A DNA stretch of 64,000 nucleotides from Singulisphaera sp. GP187 (GTDB taxonomy: Bacteria > Planctomycetota > Planctomycetia > Gemmatales > Gemmataceae), in contig CAMDQN010000002.1 in the NCBI GenBank assembly GCA_945905925.1, positions 55,547 through 119,546 on the forward strand, in the 5' to 3' direction. The position numbers and the translations under genes are program-made. The notes under the pieces were generated by a model. That model was not told the origin of the DNA. It was given only the letters and a program-made list of their open reading frames with translations, and did not search any database. Shown piece by piece: positions 8,917-18,200 of the stretch; positions within the stretch are counted from its first letter, which is position 1, and each line of letters begins with the position of its first letter.

Positions 8917-10014
8917 CTACGCTGCCACCTTCAGCCTTGGCGCGAACGATGCCGCCCGCTTCCGCACTGGGCTGTGAAGCATGATCTCCAAGCCGTTCAC
9001 GATGCGGTCTGGCCCGCGACCGTCGAACGTATTCCGCGCACAGCGCGTCATGCCCTTCCGCTCCATCGGGTCGTCGTGAAGCAGATCCACCGCTTCGCGA
9101 AGCTGGTCGAAGGTCACGTCCGCCGCGTTGCCCAGGTAGGTCGCGACCCCGTCCTCGTCGAGTTTCTTCGCGTTGCCCGCGTGGCGCTTCGTTTGGCTCA
9201 GGATCAGTTGCGGGATACCCACCACACACAACTCCGGCGACCAGCCATCCCCCGCCGTCAGTGCGAAGTGCGCGCGAACCAGTCGCGTCATCAGTTCCTT
9301 CGTTTCGGTCACGACTTCGACCTTTGTGCTGTTCTCGTCAGCGAGGGCGAGCAGGTCGTCGTAGCGCGGGTGGTGCGTGCGAGCCGAGATCGTGATCTTC
9401 GCGACCTTCGGCATCTGCAGGAGTTGCTCGGTGCGAGTCAGCGATTCGCCAGCGAGGTCGTCGTCGCCCATCGCGACCAGTGCGCGGAACGGCATCGGTG
9501 GCTCGGTCGCGCGAATCGTGCGCTGCCGGCGGAACACCCCGCGACACATCGCGTAACGATGGCCCAACAGAATCTGACAGCCCGGCTCGACGCGATACGC
9601 CTTCCGCGCCGGGAACAGTCCGGGGTTCACCACGAGGTCTGCCGGGAAGCGGATGTCCGCGGTAGAGTCGAACGCCATCACCAGCGCACCGGTCTTCTTC
9701 AACTCGCGAAGGTAGTCAGCGGAGTACCCTTCGCCGGCGACCACCACCGCCGCGGCGTTCATCTTCCGCACTGACGCGATGGTCACTTCGAGGTCGCCGT
9801 CGTCCCCGACCTTGCGCTCCGCGGGCTGCCAGTCGTTGTTCCCGCGATTGATGACCGTCGCCAGCGAGAGCGGGTCGAGGTAACTGAGGAAGTGCGTTCC
9901 CCGGCGGCGGCGCTGAAGGGCCGCCGCAAGCGAGAGGCACTGGTAGAACGGCTCCCAGCCGTGCTCACCGGTGCCGTCGCAACGAAACAGAATCGGGCCA
10001 CGAGTCGCATCCAT
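8917..10014 (-). CDS. PseG/SpsG-like nucleotide-sugar protein
   Basis: A 365-residue protein resembling the PseG/SpsG group, which hydrolyse UDP-linked deoxy-amino sugars or act as GT-B-like glycosyltransferases in surface glycan synthesis. It starts PILFRCDGTGEHGWEPFYQC, matching the R-x-D-G-x-x-x-x-G-H opening of PseG with variations (EHGW). The C-terminal half has the GT-B-like pattern LTAGDGWSPELCVVGIPQL, equivalent to the nucleotide-binding loop. Of the two possible starts, ATG 10014 has the better spacing to AGGAG than TTG 10020. No pseudaminic acid genes lie nearby, so the exact substrate is unknown. Confidence 0.65.
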   Translation of the reverse strand: MDATRGPILFRCDGTGEHGWEPFYQCLSLAAALQRRRRGTHFLSYLDPLSLATVINRGNNDWQPAERKVGDDGDLEVTIASVRKMNAAAVVVAGEGYSADYLRELKKTGALVMAFDSTADIRFPADLVVNPGLFPARKAYRVEPGCQILLGHRYAMCRGVFRRQRTIRATEPPMPFRALVAMGDDDLAGESLTRTEQLLQMPKVAKITISARTHHPRYDDLLALADENSTKVEVVTETKELMTRLVRAHFALTAGDGWSPELCVVGIPQLILSQTKRHAGNAKKLDEDGVATYLGNAADVTFDQLREAVDLLHDDPMERKGMTRCARNTFDGRGPDRIVNGLEIMLHSPVRKRAASFAPRLKVAA

Positions 10015-10526
10015 GCACAACGCTCCTGAACAACCAGCGGTTGGAAAGGTGCGCTAACGAACTCGTGCTGACTCGGGGGCCTCACGGCCACCGCTCGCCA
10101 AGAGTTGCGTTCGCGCGTTCCGGTTGGTGTGGAGTGTGCTTCCGCCTCGGACGAGCATCCATGCGCGAACGAGCCGCGCGGCGGGGGAGCCTACTTCGAC
10201 ACCTCTTCTCCGGTTGGGGTCAATTGCTGACCCCAGACGGCGCGACTTCGGGTTCCGGTCCGTTGTCGCGTCGTGTTCGGCCTTCGGGTTCCGGTCCGTT
10301 GGCCCAACGGGGCGAATCCTAGTCCGGTTTTCTCGCAACCGACAAGGCCACTTTCTTCACACGTCGTCACACTTGAAATTGAAGCCCCGCGCCCGGATTT
10401 GATTGTGCGGAAGAATCCGAATCGCGCGAAGAAATTAACCGCACAGGTCCCATGAGTCGCGCAGAATGTTCGGGACGGGAATGCCACTCGCACGCCAAAT
10501 CACGGGCGACATTCTAACGCCCATCG

Positions 10527-10544
10527 ACGTTCCACGTGGAACGT
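10527..10544. promoter_or_regulatory. parS: parS-like site 1
   Basis: The 18-base perfect palindrome ACGTTCCACGTGGAACGT closely matches the conserved bacterial parS core (GTTNCACGTGNAAC type). It sits inside a longer repeated unit starting with ATTCTAACGCCCATCG, 170-190 bases before parB. Confidence 0.85.
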
Positions 10545-10586
10545 TCCCGGACGCGGACCGCGCGGCCGACATTCTGACGTTGATCG

Positions 10587-10604
10587 ACGTTCCACGTGGA
10601 ACGT
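10587..10604. promoter_or_regulatory. parS: parS-like site 2
   Basis: Identical 18-base palindrome, 60 bases after site 1, preceded by the same ATTCT-ACG-TCG flank with a few substitutions. Confidence 0.85.
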
Positions 10605-10648
10605 ACCTCGATCCGGCGCCGCGGAGCACGTCATTCTAACGCCCGTCG

Positions 10649-10666
10649 ACGTTCCACGTGGAACGT
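10649..10666. promoter_or_regulatory. parS: parS-like site 3
   Basis: Identical 18-base palindrome, 62 bases after site 2 and about 48 bases before the parB ATG. The flank ATTCTAACGCCCGTCG repeats the flank of site 1. Confidence 0.85.
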
Positions 10667-10713
10667 ACCCCACCACGTCCCCGATTCCACTTCCCACCGC
10701 CGCAGAGGTTGCT

Positions 10714-11643
10714 ATGAAGCTGGACAACTTTTTCGCACTTGGAGACTTTCGCATGGAAACAACCACCAAAGCCCCGCCGCGTCTCGCTCGCGGGCTGAAC
10801 GCTCTCCTCGGTGATATTTCGATGCCACCCGCGGACAACGCGACCGTATCGCGGCTCCCGGTCGGGAAGATCGATTTCAACCCGTACCAGCCGCGCAAAC
10901 AATTCGACGGCGAGGAACTCGCGTCCCTCACCGCGAGCATCAAGAACCACGGTGTCCTGCAACCACTCGTCGTGCGCCTCGTGGACACCAACTATCAACT
11001 CATCGCGGGGGAGCGCCGGCTCCGCGCCGCCAAGGAAGCCGGGCTCGCGGAAGTACCAGTTCACGTTGTCGCGTTCAACGACCAGGAAGTTTTTGAAGCG
11101 GCCCTTGTCGAAAACATTCAGCGCACCGACCTGAACCCGATCGAGAAAGCGAACGGGTTCAAAGAGTACATGGACCGGTTCGGAATGACGCAGGACAAAC
11201 TCGGCTCGCGCCTCGGCCTCGACCGCACGACCGTGAGCAATCTGCTCGGGCTGCTGAACCTGCACCCCGAAGTGCAGGCCGCGGTGCGGAACGGGCAACT
11301 CACGATGGGGCACGCGAAGGTGTTGAAGGGAGTCGCGGACCTGGAGCAGCAGTACATGTTCGCCAAAGACGCGATCATGAAGAACTACTCGGTTCACGCG
11401 CTGGAGTTGCTCGTGAAGCAGCACAAACTCGCGGCGGCAGGCGCAGAACCGGTCGAAGAGCCGGCCGAAAAGAAGGAGCCCGCGGAAAAGACGGCCCACG
11501 TGAAGGGACTCGAAGACGACCTGCGCCAGCGGCTCGCGGTGAAGATCGAGATCAAGGTTAAGGCGAAGGACAAAGGTCAAATCGTGATCGGCTTCGACTC
11601 CAACGACGACTTCGAGCGCATCATTCAAGCCTTACAGAAGTGA
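10714..11643 (+). CDS. parB: chromosome partitioning protein ParB
   Basis: A 309-residue ParB/Spo0J CTP-switch protein that loads at parS and organises the origin region. The N-terminal segment PPRLARGLNALLGD is typical of ParB starts. The CTPase motifs are GERRLRA and ENIQRTDLNPIE. The helix-turn-helix is GSRLGLDRTTVSNLL, followed by a linker and a C-terminal dimerisation region. An alternative ATG at 10753, closer to the conserved N-terminus, also has a GGAG site. The three parS sites directly upstream suggest autoregulation. No parA lies adjacent or anywhere in this window, which is unusual. A classic terminator follows. Confidence 0.95.
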   Translation: MKLDNFFALGDFRMETTTKAPPRLARGLNALLGDISMPPADNATVSRLPVGKIDFNPYQPRKQFDGEELASLTASIKNHGVLQPLVVRLVDTNYQLIAGERRLRAAKEAGLAEVPVHVVAFNDQEVFEAALVENIQRTDLNPIEKANGFKEYMDRFGMTQDKLGSRLGLDRTTVSNLLGLLNLHPEVQAAVRNGQLTMGHAKVLKGVADLEQQYMFAKDAIMKNYSVHALELLVKQHKLAAAGAEPVEEPAEKKEPAEKTAHVKGLEDDLRQRLAVKIEIKVKAKDKGQIVIGFDSNDDFERIIQALQK

Positions 11644-11675
11644 CAACCAACACAGTCCCACCAACCACTTCCAAG

Positions 11676-11702
11676 CCCAGCGACTGCGGTCGCTGGGTTT
11701 TT
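11676..11702 (+). terminator. intrinsic terminator after parB
   Basis: Perfect nine-base stem CCCAGCGAC / GTCGCTGGG with a TGCG loop, followed by five T. It ends the parB transcript before the secreted-protein cluster. Confidence 0.9.
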
Positions 11703-11777
11703 GCTTTCTCTCTCCCTATTGCTCGGCATCCAACAAATCGACTACGCTCTCACCTCCAAACCTCAGAGGACTTCCCC

Positions 11778-12299
11778 ATGCGGGCACGGACGTTCGCGCT
11801 GATCGCACTTCTCACCACAACTTCCCTTGCCGCTTTCGGCCAGGACTTCCAGCAACATGCCTCGGCGGACGGCAAGTACAAGGTGCTGTTCCCCGGCCCG
11901 GTGAAGACCGAGACAACCGAGATCCTGGCCGGTAAGGACACACTGAAACTCACACTCGACACGGTGGAACTGAAAGGCGACATCACGTTCCTCGTGAGCT
12001 ACATCGACGCCTCGGATGAGGTCGCGAAGAAGCCCGCCGGTCCGCGACTCGAAAAGGTCCGCGACGGCAACAAAGGCGAAAAAGGAAAAGTACTCGACGA
12101 CCGGGAAATCACAGTCGCGGTCGGCGAGGAGAAGTTCCCAGGGCGAGACGTGCTGCTCGAAACCCCCGCCGGGTTCATCCGCAATAGAATGGTCATTGTC
12201 GGGAAGCGGCTCTACCAGGTAATGGTCCAGGGGTCGAAGGAGGTCGTGACTTCTCCTTCGGCGGACAAGTTCATCGCCTCGTTCGAGATCACCAAATAG
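11778..12299 (+). CDS. secreted protein, tandem paralogue 1
   Basis: A 173-residue exported protein. Residues 1-22 form a signal peptide (FALIALLTTTSLAAFGQ). The mature part opens YKVLFPGPVKTET and ends RLYQVMVQGSKEVV then FIASFEITK. Two further genes downstream share the same architecture and motifs (FPG near the start, PGR/PAR near the middle, RLYQ near the end), so this is the first of three tandem duplicates. The ATG at 11778 follows an AGAGGA site; the frame upstream runs through the parB terminator. Function unknown; the family resembles a small secreted planctomycete protein. Confidence 0.75.
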   Translation: MRARTFALIALLTTTSLAAFGQDFQQHASADGKYKVLFPGPVKTETTEILAGKDTLKLTLDTVELKGDITFLVSYIDASDEVAKKPAGPRLEKVRDGNKGEKGKVLDDREITVAVGEEKFPGRDVLLETPAGFIRNRMVIVGKRLYQVMVQGSKEVVTSPSADKFIASFEITK

Positions 12300-12310
12300 T
12301 CGGAGGCGGT

Positions 12311-12832
12311 ATGCGCGGGGTCGTTCTCGGAGCGGCATTCGTGTTCTTCGCGGGGGCGCTGTTTGCACAGCCCAAAACCGAGACGTTCACCTCGACCGAC
12401 GGACGGTACACGGTGCGGTTCCCCGGCAAACCGAAGATCACGACGCCGACCGCGAAGAGCGCGATCGGCGACCTGCAAGTGATCGTCGCGACCTACGCTA
12501 CGGCCGACGCGAACGTGTATCTGACGAGCCACACCGACTACCCGACCGCGGCAACGAAAGCCGAGAACCGCAAAACGCTGTTCGACGGGATCCAGAATGG
12601 ATTGAGGGGAAGTAAGGGCAAAATCGTCAGTGAAAAGGAGTTCGAGTTCGGGCCGGACAAGTTGCCCGGACGCGAAGTAGTCGTAGACAAAGACATGGGT
12701 AAGCAGCGGGTGAAGTTCAAGGTAGTCCTGCGCGACAACCGGCTTTACCAGATAGCCGTCATCGGAACGGCCGACTTCGTGTCCAGCAAGGACGCGACCG
12801 CTTTCGTGGAATCGCTGGAACTGACCAAATAA
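12311..12832 (+). CDS. secreted protein, tandem paralogue 2
   Basis: A 173-residue exported protein, second of the triplet, 11 bases after the first. Signal peptide through AGALFAQ at about residue 20. Shared motifs are YTVRFPGKPK, LPGREVVVD and RLYQIAVIGTADFVSSKDA, then FVESLELTK. A GGAGG site lies directly before the ATG. The close spacing makes an operon of three likely. It differs from paralogue 1 mainly in the central region, so the duplication is not recent. Confidence 0.75.
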   Translation: MRGVVLGAAFVFFAGALFAQPKTETFTSTDGRYTVRFPGKPKITTPTAKSAIGDLQVIVATYATADANVYLTSHTDYPTAATKAENRKTLFDGIQNGLRGSKGKIVSEKEFEFGPDKLPGREVVVDKDMGKQRVKFKVVLRDNRLYQIAVIGTADFVSSKDATAFVESLELTK

Positions 12833-12843
12833 CGGGAGAAGCC

Positions 12844-13353
12844 ATGCGGACGATTTTCACGGCAGTTGCGCTGGTGGTGTTCGCCGGTGCATTGACCGCC
12901 GCCGACACGAAATTCGAGTCGAAAGAGGGCAAATACACCGCGAAGTTCCCCGGCGAGGAGAAGCCGAAGACGGTTTCTCAGAAGGCTGGCGGGCTGGACC
13001 TGAACATCACGATCCTGGAGAAGGGCAAGGGCGGGTTCGCGGTGATCTACTCGGACATGCCCGCGGACGTGGTGAAGGCGGCCCCGGCGGCTCAACTGCT
13101 CGCGGGCGGTGAGAAGGGTCTCGTCGATAACTTCAAGGCAAAGGTCATCAAGGCCGGCGAGACGAAGTTCAAGTCCGGCGAGAAGGAATACCCGGCCCGC
13201 GACATCCTCGCCGAGAAGGACGAACTGCACCTGCGCGTCACGATCATTCTTGTGGATAACCGATTGTACCAGGTGTTCGTGGTCGGCCCGAAAGACATGG
13301 TGACGGGGAAGGACGCGGACGACTTCTTCAAGTCGTTTGAACTCGCGAAGTGA
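12844..13353 (+). CDS. secreted protein, tandem paralogue 3
   Basis: A 169-residue exported protein, third of the triplet, 11 bases after the second, with a GGGAGAA site. The signal peptide ends near LTAAD. Mature motifs are YTAKFPGEEK, YPARDILAEK, RLYQVFVVGPKDMV and FFKSFELAK. It is richer in lysine and glutamate than its sisters. The transcript probably ends at the hairpin at 13393-13420. No catalytic motif is visible in any of the three, so a structural or binding role in the periplasm is possible but unproven. Confidence 0.75.
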   Translation: MRTIFTAVALVVFAGALTAADTKFESKEGKYTAKFPGEEKPKTVSQKAGGLDLNITILEKGKGGFAVIYSDMPADVVKAAPAAQLLAGGEKGLVDNFKAKVIKAGETKFKSGEKEYPARDILAEKDELHLRVTIILVDNRLYQVFVVGPKDMVTGKDADDFFKSFELAK

Positions 13354-13392
13354 ACCTGCTCTATCGCAATCGTGTCCGAGTAGAGTAGTATG

Positions 13393-13422
13393 AGTGTGGG
13401 TCGATCTTTGGCCCACACTTTA
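13393..13422 (+). terminator. hairpin terminator before tRNA-Pro
   Basis: Perfect eight-base stem AGTGTGGG / CCCACACT followed by TTTAT, 40 bases after the third paralogue and directly before the tRNA. Confidence 0.7.
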
Positions 13423-13424
13423 TT

Positions 13425-13499
13425 CGGGGCGTAGCGCAGTCCGGCTAGCGCGCCTGCCTTGGGAGCAGGAGGCCGTGGGTTCAAATCCCGCCGCCCCGA
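13425..13499 (+). tRNA. tRNA-Pro (TGG)
   Basis: A 75-base cloverleaf. The acceptor stem is CGGGGCG / CGCCCCG with discriminator A. The anticodon stem CCTGC / GCAGG encloses the loop CTTGGGA, giving anticodon TGG for proline. The T arm is GTGGG-TTCAAAT-CCCGC. The 3' CCA is not encoded. Confidence 0.95.
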
Positions 13500-13510
13500 C
13501 TTTGGAAAGT

Positions 13511-13575
13511 GAAGGGGAGAAAGGGTGACAAAGACAACAGGGGCTGCCCTGCCTTTGTCACCCTCTCTCCCCTTC
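13511..13575. repeat. inverted repeat, GGGGAGAAAGGG class
   Basis: Arms 13511-13533 and 13553-13575 match with one mismatch (GAAGGGGAGAAAGGGTGACA and complement). The purine-rich arm resembles that of the element at 62321-62420. It lies 12 bases after the tRNA. The rest of the gap to 13754 holds nothing recognised. Confidence 0.75.
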
Positions 13576-13754
13576 TCTTTTCCTGCGGGTCGCGCTAACT
13601 TTTCTTAGCGCGCCAATTTTGGCGTAAGCGATTCCGGCAATTCCACTCCGATTTCCTTGCACCACGCGAAACCCGCACTATTTTTTTCGCCCCGATTCCG
13701 CCTATTCTTCTGACTGGTACCCGCGGTCGCCCTCCAACCGCCGAGCGTCGGAAA

Positions 13755-14597
13755 ATGAATCGTCGGATCTTCCTGAAAGCCACGCTCGCGTCGGTTGTCC
13801 CCACGACCGCCGCAGGTGCCGCCTACGGGCTGTTCGAGTCGGGGTGGGTGCAAGTCACACGCCCCACGATCGTGCTGCCGAAGCTCCCGAAAGTGTTCGA
13901 AGGAACAACGGTCGCGTTCCTCACCGACATCCACCATGGTCCGTTCACCTCACTCGACTATGTCAACGCGGTAGTGCGAACCACGCTCGCGCTGCGCCCG
14001 GACCTGATCCTGCTCGGCGGCGACTACTCCCTCAAAGACAGCAAGTACATCAAGCCGTGCTTCGACGCGCTAGCCGCGTTGCAGGCTCCGCTCGGGGTGT
14101 ACGGCGTTCTGGGAAACCACGACTACTGGCACGGACTGCCCGAAACGCGCGACGGTTTTGCATCGGCCGGCATCGGTGAACTGACGAACCGCGGCGTGTG
14201 GATCGAGCGGGGCGCGAGCCGGTTCCGCCTCGCGGGTGTGGACGATCTGTGGATGGGCAAGGTGGACGTGCGGGGCGCGGTAGGGGAGACAAGCGACAAC
14301 GATGCCTGTCTGCTCGTGAGCCACAACCCGGACGTGGCCGAAAAGATGCGCGACCCGCGTGTAGGCCTGATGCTAAGCGGGCACACGCACGGCGGGCAGG
14401 TGGTATTCCCAACCGGCGGCGCGCCGTTTGTCCCGAGCCACTACGGACAGAAGTACCTGAAGGGTCTGGTTCAGGCACCGCACACAAAGGTGTACGTGTC
14501 GCGCGGTCTCGGCACGACGAGTGCGCCGTTGCGCGTCGGGAGCCGCCCGGAATTGACGCTCATCACACTTCGTTCCGAAGGCGAGCGGGGGGCGTAA
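13755..14597 (+). CDS. Tat-exported metallophosphoesterase
   Basis: A 280-residue calcineurin-like phosphoesterase close to YkuE/YaeI-type enzymes. The N-terminus NRRIFLKATLASVV is a twin-arginine signal, so it probably folds with metals in the cytoplasm before export. Metal-site motifs appear in order: FLTDIHHG, LLGGDY, GVLGNHDYW, LVSHNPD and LSGHTHGGQ. All five blocks are intact. The last codons and the TAA stop lie in the left arm of a palindrome, so the C-terminus GERGA is probably element-derived. Substrate unknown; related enzymes act on lipid or cyclic phosphodiesters. Confidence 0.88.
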   Translation: MNRRIFLKATLASVVPTTAAGAAYGLFESGWVQVTRPTIVLPKLPKVFEGTTVAFLTDIHHGPFTSLDYVNAVVRTTLALRPDLILLGGDYSLKDSKYIKPCFDALAALQAPLGVYGVLGNHDYWHGLPETRDGFASAGIGELTNRGVWIERGASRFRLAGVDDLWMGKVDVRGAVGETSDNDACLLVSHNPDVAEKMRDPRVGLMLSGHTHGGQVVFPTGGAPFVPSHYGQKYLKGLVQAPHTKVYVSRGLGTTSAPLRVGSRPELTLITLRSEGERGA

Positions 14598-14664
14598 GCC
14601 CCCGGATGCGACGCACGACCAAACGCGATCCTCGCAAGAACCAGCGGGCTTACGCCCCCGCTCG
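14583..14664. repeat. inverted repeat, GGGGGCGTAAGCCC class
   Basis: Left arm 14583-14601 and right arm 14647-14664 pair with one bulged G. The left arm supplies the stop codon of the phosphoesterase gene. A half copy (GAGCGGGGGCGTAA) lies at 36532-36545, just after another stop codon. Confidence 0.75.
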
Positions 14665-14731
14665 TCTCAACTTTCTATACCATTCTCGGCCCGCGCTTTC
14701 GCGCGGGGCGTTCTCTCCTGAAGGAGTTACC

Positions 14732-15160
14732 ATGCGCACGCTGCTCGCACTGGGACTGGTGATCGCGGTGTTCGGCACCTCGACCGCGGCCGACGAGAAA
14801 GACCCGACAAAGGGCAAGTGGGTGATCGAATCCGTCACGCGCGAGGGGAAGTCAAACGACGCGCTCAAGGGCGCGACGCGCGAACACGCCGACGGCAAGT
14901 ACACGCTCACGCCGAGGAAGGACTCGAAGGCCGCTCCGACGAGCGGCACCTACAAGCTCGATCTGACCAAGACGCCTGTTCAAATCGACCTCGCGGTGAA
15001 GGGCGGCACCTACGACGGGAAGACACTGCTGGGCATCGCGAAGATCGACAGCGACACGCTGACGATCGCGTTCGGGGAGCCGGGCAAGGACCGGCCCACG
15101 AAGTTCGAGACCAAGGAAGGCAGTGGGATTGTGGTCGTTGTCCACAAGAAGGCGAAGTGA
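14732..15160 (+). CDS. TIGR03067-type secreted protein
   Basis: A 142-residue exported protein with a signal peptide ending near STAAD. The mature part has the TIGR03067 pattern found in large numbers in Gemmata-like planctomycetes: GKWVIESVTREGK, then LTKTPVQIDL, then LLGIAKIDSDTLTIAFGEPG, then DRPTKFETKEGSG. The ATG at 14732 has a perfect AAGGAG site. Function is unknown; these small beta-rich domains are often extracellular and expanded in paralogue families. A palindrome separates it from the convergent dehydrogenase gene. Confidence 0.82.
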   Translation: MRTLLALGLVIAVFGTSTAADEKDPTKGKWVIESVTREGKSNDALKGATREHADGKYTLTPRKDSKAAPTSGTYKLDLTKTPVQIDLAVKGGTYDGKTLLGIAKIDSDTLTIAFGEPGKDRPTKFETKEGSGIVVVVHKKAK

Positions 15161-15169
15161 GTCGTGAAA

Positions 15170-15216
15170 GCTCGTGAAGCCGCGAGCGGCAGTAAGCCGC
15201 TCGCGGCTTCGCGAGC
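15170..15216. repeat. inverted repeat between convergent genes
   Basis: Arms of 21 bases around AGTAA (GAAGCCGCGAGCGGC and its complement GCCGCTCGCGGCTTC, extended on both sides). It probably terminates both convergent transcripts. Confidence 0.75.
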
Positions 15217-15240
15217 CATTTCAGACATTCGCACAACGAA

Positions 15241-18200
15241 TCACTTCTTCGGCGGCTCCTTCAAGCCCGACAGAAACTCGACCAGGTCGCGAAGCTCGCG
15301 GCGCGACATTTTTTTGTGCAGATCGTCGGGCATCGCGCTCGGACCGGTGCGCCGGCTCGCGATGTCTTCCACCGCGATCGTCAGTTCCTTCGCCTCCGCG
15401 GTGATGAGTTTCACCTGCTTCTTGTCCTCGGCCTTGATGATGCCGGTCACGATGCGGTCGTCGGTCAGCGTGAGAACGGCCGTCTCATAGCCTTTCGCGA
15501 TCTTCGCGTTCGGCAGCACGATCGATTCGAGCAGGTAAAGCCGGGTCTTCTCCTTGTCGAGCGCGAGACCGTTCATCAGTGGGCCAACTTCGCCGCCCTG
15601 CCCGTCGAGCTTGTGACACCGCTGACAGTACACCGCGGAACTGTTCAGGAAAAGACTACGGCCCTTCTCGGCGTCGCCGCCCTCGAGCGCCTCGGAGTAC
15701 GGCGCGAGCTTGTTGCCCTTCGGGTCGGCCGCGATCTTGTTCTGCTCCGCGCGGTACTTGTCCACCTTCGGCTTGATCTGCGCGAACAACTTGAGCTTCG
15801 CGGTGTTGGCACGCACTTCGGCCGCGTCGAGCACGTCGAGGACAAGTGTTCGGGGAACCTGGCCATCAATCGCCAGATCGAGCCACTCCGCGAGAAGCTT
15901 GTCTGTCTCCTCTGAAGCCTTCATTCCCCCGAGGATCGCGAAAGCGCCCTGCTTCTCGGGAACCGACACTTTCTCGTCCTTGAGGAGAGCAGGGAGTTCC
16001 TTCAGAACCGCAGCCGGATCGAGGTGCGCCGTCACGGTGCGGCCTGCGGCACGGAGTCGCGGTTCGTCACTAGCCAGCGCGAACTTTGCTAGTTCCGTCG
16101 TGCCAGAATCCTTCAGCGCCTCCACCGCGAATAGCGCTTCCACGCGTGTCGAAACAGGACTCTTCGCGTCTTTCACGAGCGCGGCCATCGCGGGGCCGAA
16201 CTCCTTGATGTTCAGTTTCGCGACGGTCTGCGACGCTTCTTTGCGAACGACGTCGCTCCCGGAGAAGATGCCGGCCCCGGACTTGATGAGCGCGTCGGTC
16301 GCGAGCTTGGCGTCGCGCGGGTTAATGTCGAGTGTCAGCCCGGTGATCGGGTCGCGGCGCGGCGGTTTGGCCCAGTCGCCGAGGAGTTTCAGCGCGAAGG
16401 CGCGGACGTAATCCGCTTCGCTCTGACGCGCGGCGAACGTCGCGACGCGGGCCGCGCCTTCCGGTGTGCCGAGGAAGTAGTTCGCAGCCAGCGAGCGGAA
16501 CGCGATCGCGTCCGGCTGACCGGACTTGTCCGCGAGCTTCGCGAGCGCGGGCATCGCGTCCGTGATGCGCTCGTCGTAAGTTGCCCGCGCCGCCTCCGCA
16601 ACGATCTTCGGATCGCTATCAGCGAGGAACTCCGCGACCTTGCCGCTCTTGTGCTTCCGCAGCGCGAGTACCACGCCCATCCGCACCGCCGGCACGTCGT
16701 ACTTGTCCTTCGCTTGTTCCTTCGTTGCTTCCCATCCGTTGACCAGGTCGAGCGGGTTGCGCGCAACGTGAACCAGACCCATCACAGCGGCGTGGCGCAG
16801 GTACGGATCTTTGTCGTTGTTCGCCTTCAGCACGTCGAACAGCGGCATGTAGTAACCCATCTCGCCAACCGGCCGAATCTGCAACGGGCGCTGCCCGATC
16901 TTGCCGAACGCAACCGCCGCCGTGGCCTTCACGCGGTCGTCGGGGTCGGTCATCAGTTTCGCGATCGCGTCCTGAATCTCGCCCGCGCCGGGCGCGAGTT
17001 CAAGCCCGCGACCGCTGTGATGAACAACATTGCCGAGTTGCTCCGCCGCGGCGCGCTTCACTTCCGCGTCCTTGTCCGCGAGCGCTGTCACGAGCGGCGG
17101 CAGCGCTTCGCGGTGCTTGCGAGCAACCTGCCCCAAACCCCAGACCGCGTGCAGCCGCGCGAGCCGGTCCTTCGAGTCCTTCAGGATGTCCGCGAACGCC
17201 GACACCGACACGCCGGGAATGCGACCCGCCAGTTCGTACTGCGCTTCCTGGCGAACCAGTTGGTGCGGGAAGTGGAGACGCTTCACGAGGTTCTCGACGC
17301 TCTGATCGGTCGCGCCTTCGGCGATGAGTTTCTGCGCCTCCGCGACCTGCGGATTCTTCATCGCGGCTTCGTCGGTCACGCGGAAGATGCGCCCGCGGTT
17401 CTGCGGTGCCCAGCCGCCGATCCAGTCGGACCAGTAGAACGCACCGTCCGGCCCAAATTCACAGTCGGTCGGCACCAGACCCTTCACGAACGGTTCCGGC
17501 TTTGTGATCTCGAAACTCGCGCCCTTGGGCTTCACCGCCAGCGACCAGATCACACTACTATTGGCGTTCGAGGTGAAGTCGCACGCGAAGAAGTGATCCT
17601 TGTACTTGTCGTTCAGCCCAACGCCGGGGTAGTGCGTGATGCCCGCGGGACCGGCGCCGAAGTTCGCGAGCGGCGGGAGTATCCACGCCGGTTGGCCTTC
17701 ATGGTGGGGCATCCACAACTTCTCGGTGTTCCACGCGCCGCGGTTGCCCTGCGGAACCGCAGGCGTGTGATAACCGGTCTGGTACTGGAACCCGCCGCGC
17801 CAACCGCTATCGCCGCCTTCGACGATGTGAACCCACCGCGCCCGGTCGCCGCTGTCGCAGTTGTTATCGTAGGTGAACAGGTTGCCGTGGTCGTCGAACG
17901 CGATCTCTTGCGGATTCCGCAGTCCGCTATGGATCACCTCCAAGTTGCTCCCATCGGGATCGCAACGGAGAACCGCGCCCGTATTTGGGTAGAGGAGTTG
18001 GCGCTTCTCCTTCGTGGTCACGTTGAACCCGCGATCGCCCATGCTGAAGTAGAGTTTGCCGTCCGGCCCCATGCGGAGACCGTGCAGGTCGTGCCCGAGG
18101 AACTGCACCGTCGGCCCGAACCCGGTGAATAGCGATTGCTTCACGTCGGCCTTGTTGGTGCCCTTCGTGTCCTTCAGAACGTAGAGGTCGGGAATGCAGG

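Larger units (their letters stand above)
10015..10713. other. large gap upstream of parB
   Basis: This 699-base gap has no credible gene. It contains a perfect 8-base-arm hairpin at 10215-10235 (TGGGGTCA/TGACCCCA), a 20-base direct repeat (10246-10265 and 10282-10301), an AT-richer stretch near 10370-10440, and three spaced parS-like palindromes at 10527-10666. It separates divergent genes, so it should hold promoters for both. The parS sites may make it a ParB loading and autoregulation zone. Confidence 0.6.

Noticed and set aside
10246..10301. Plasmid-type iterons
   Set aside because: Just one 20-base direct repeat and no replication initiator gene next to it.
10510..10670. CRISPR-like array
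   Set aside because: Only three units, each a palindrome matching parS; the spacers are partly similar to each other and no cas gene is present.
16651..18132. Long open frame antisense to the dehydrogenase gene
   Set aside because: Arg/His/Val-rich composition from the complement of GC-biased codons, no motif, and full overlap with a well-supported gene.
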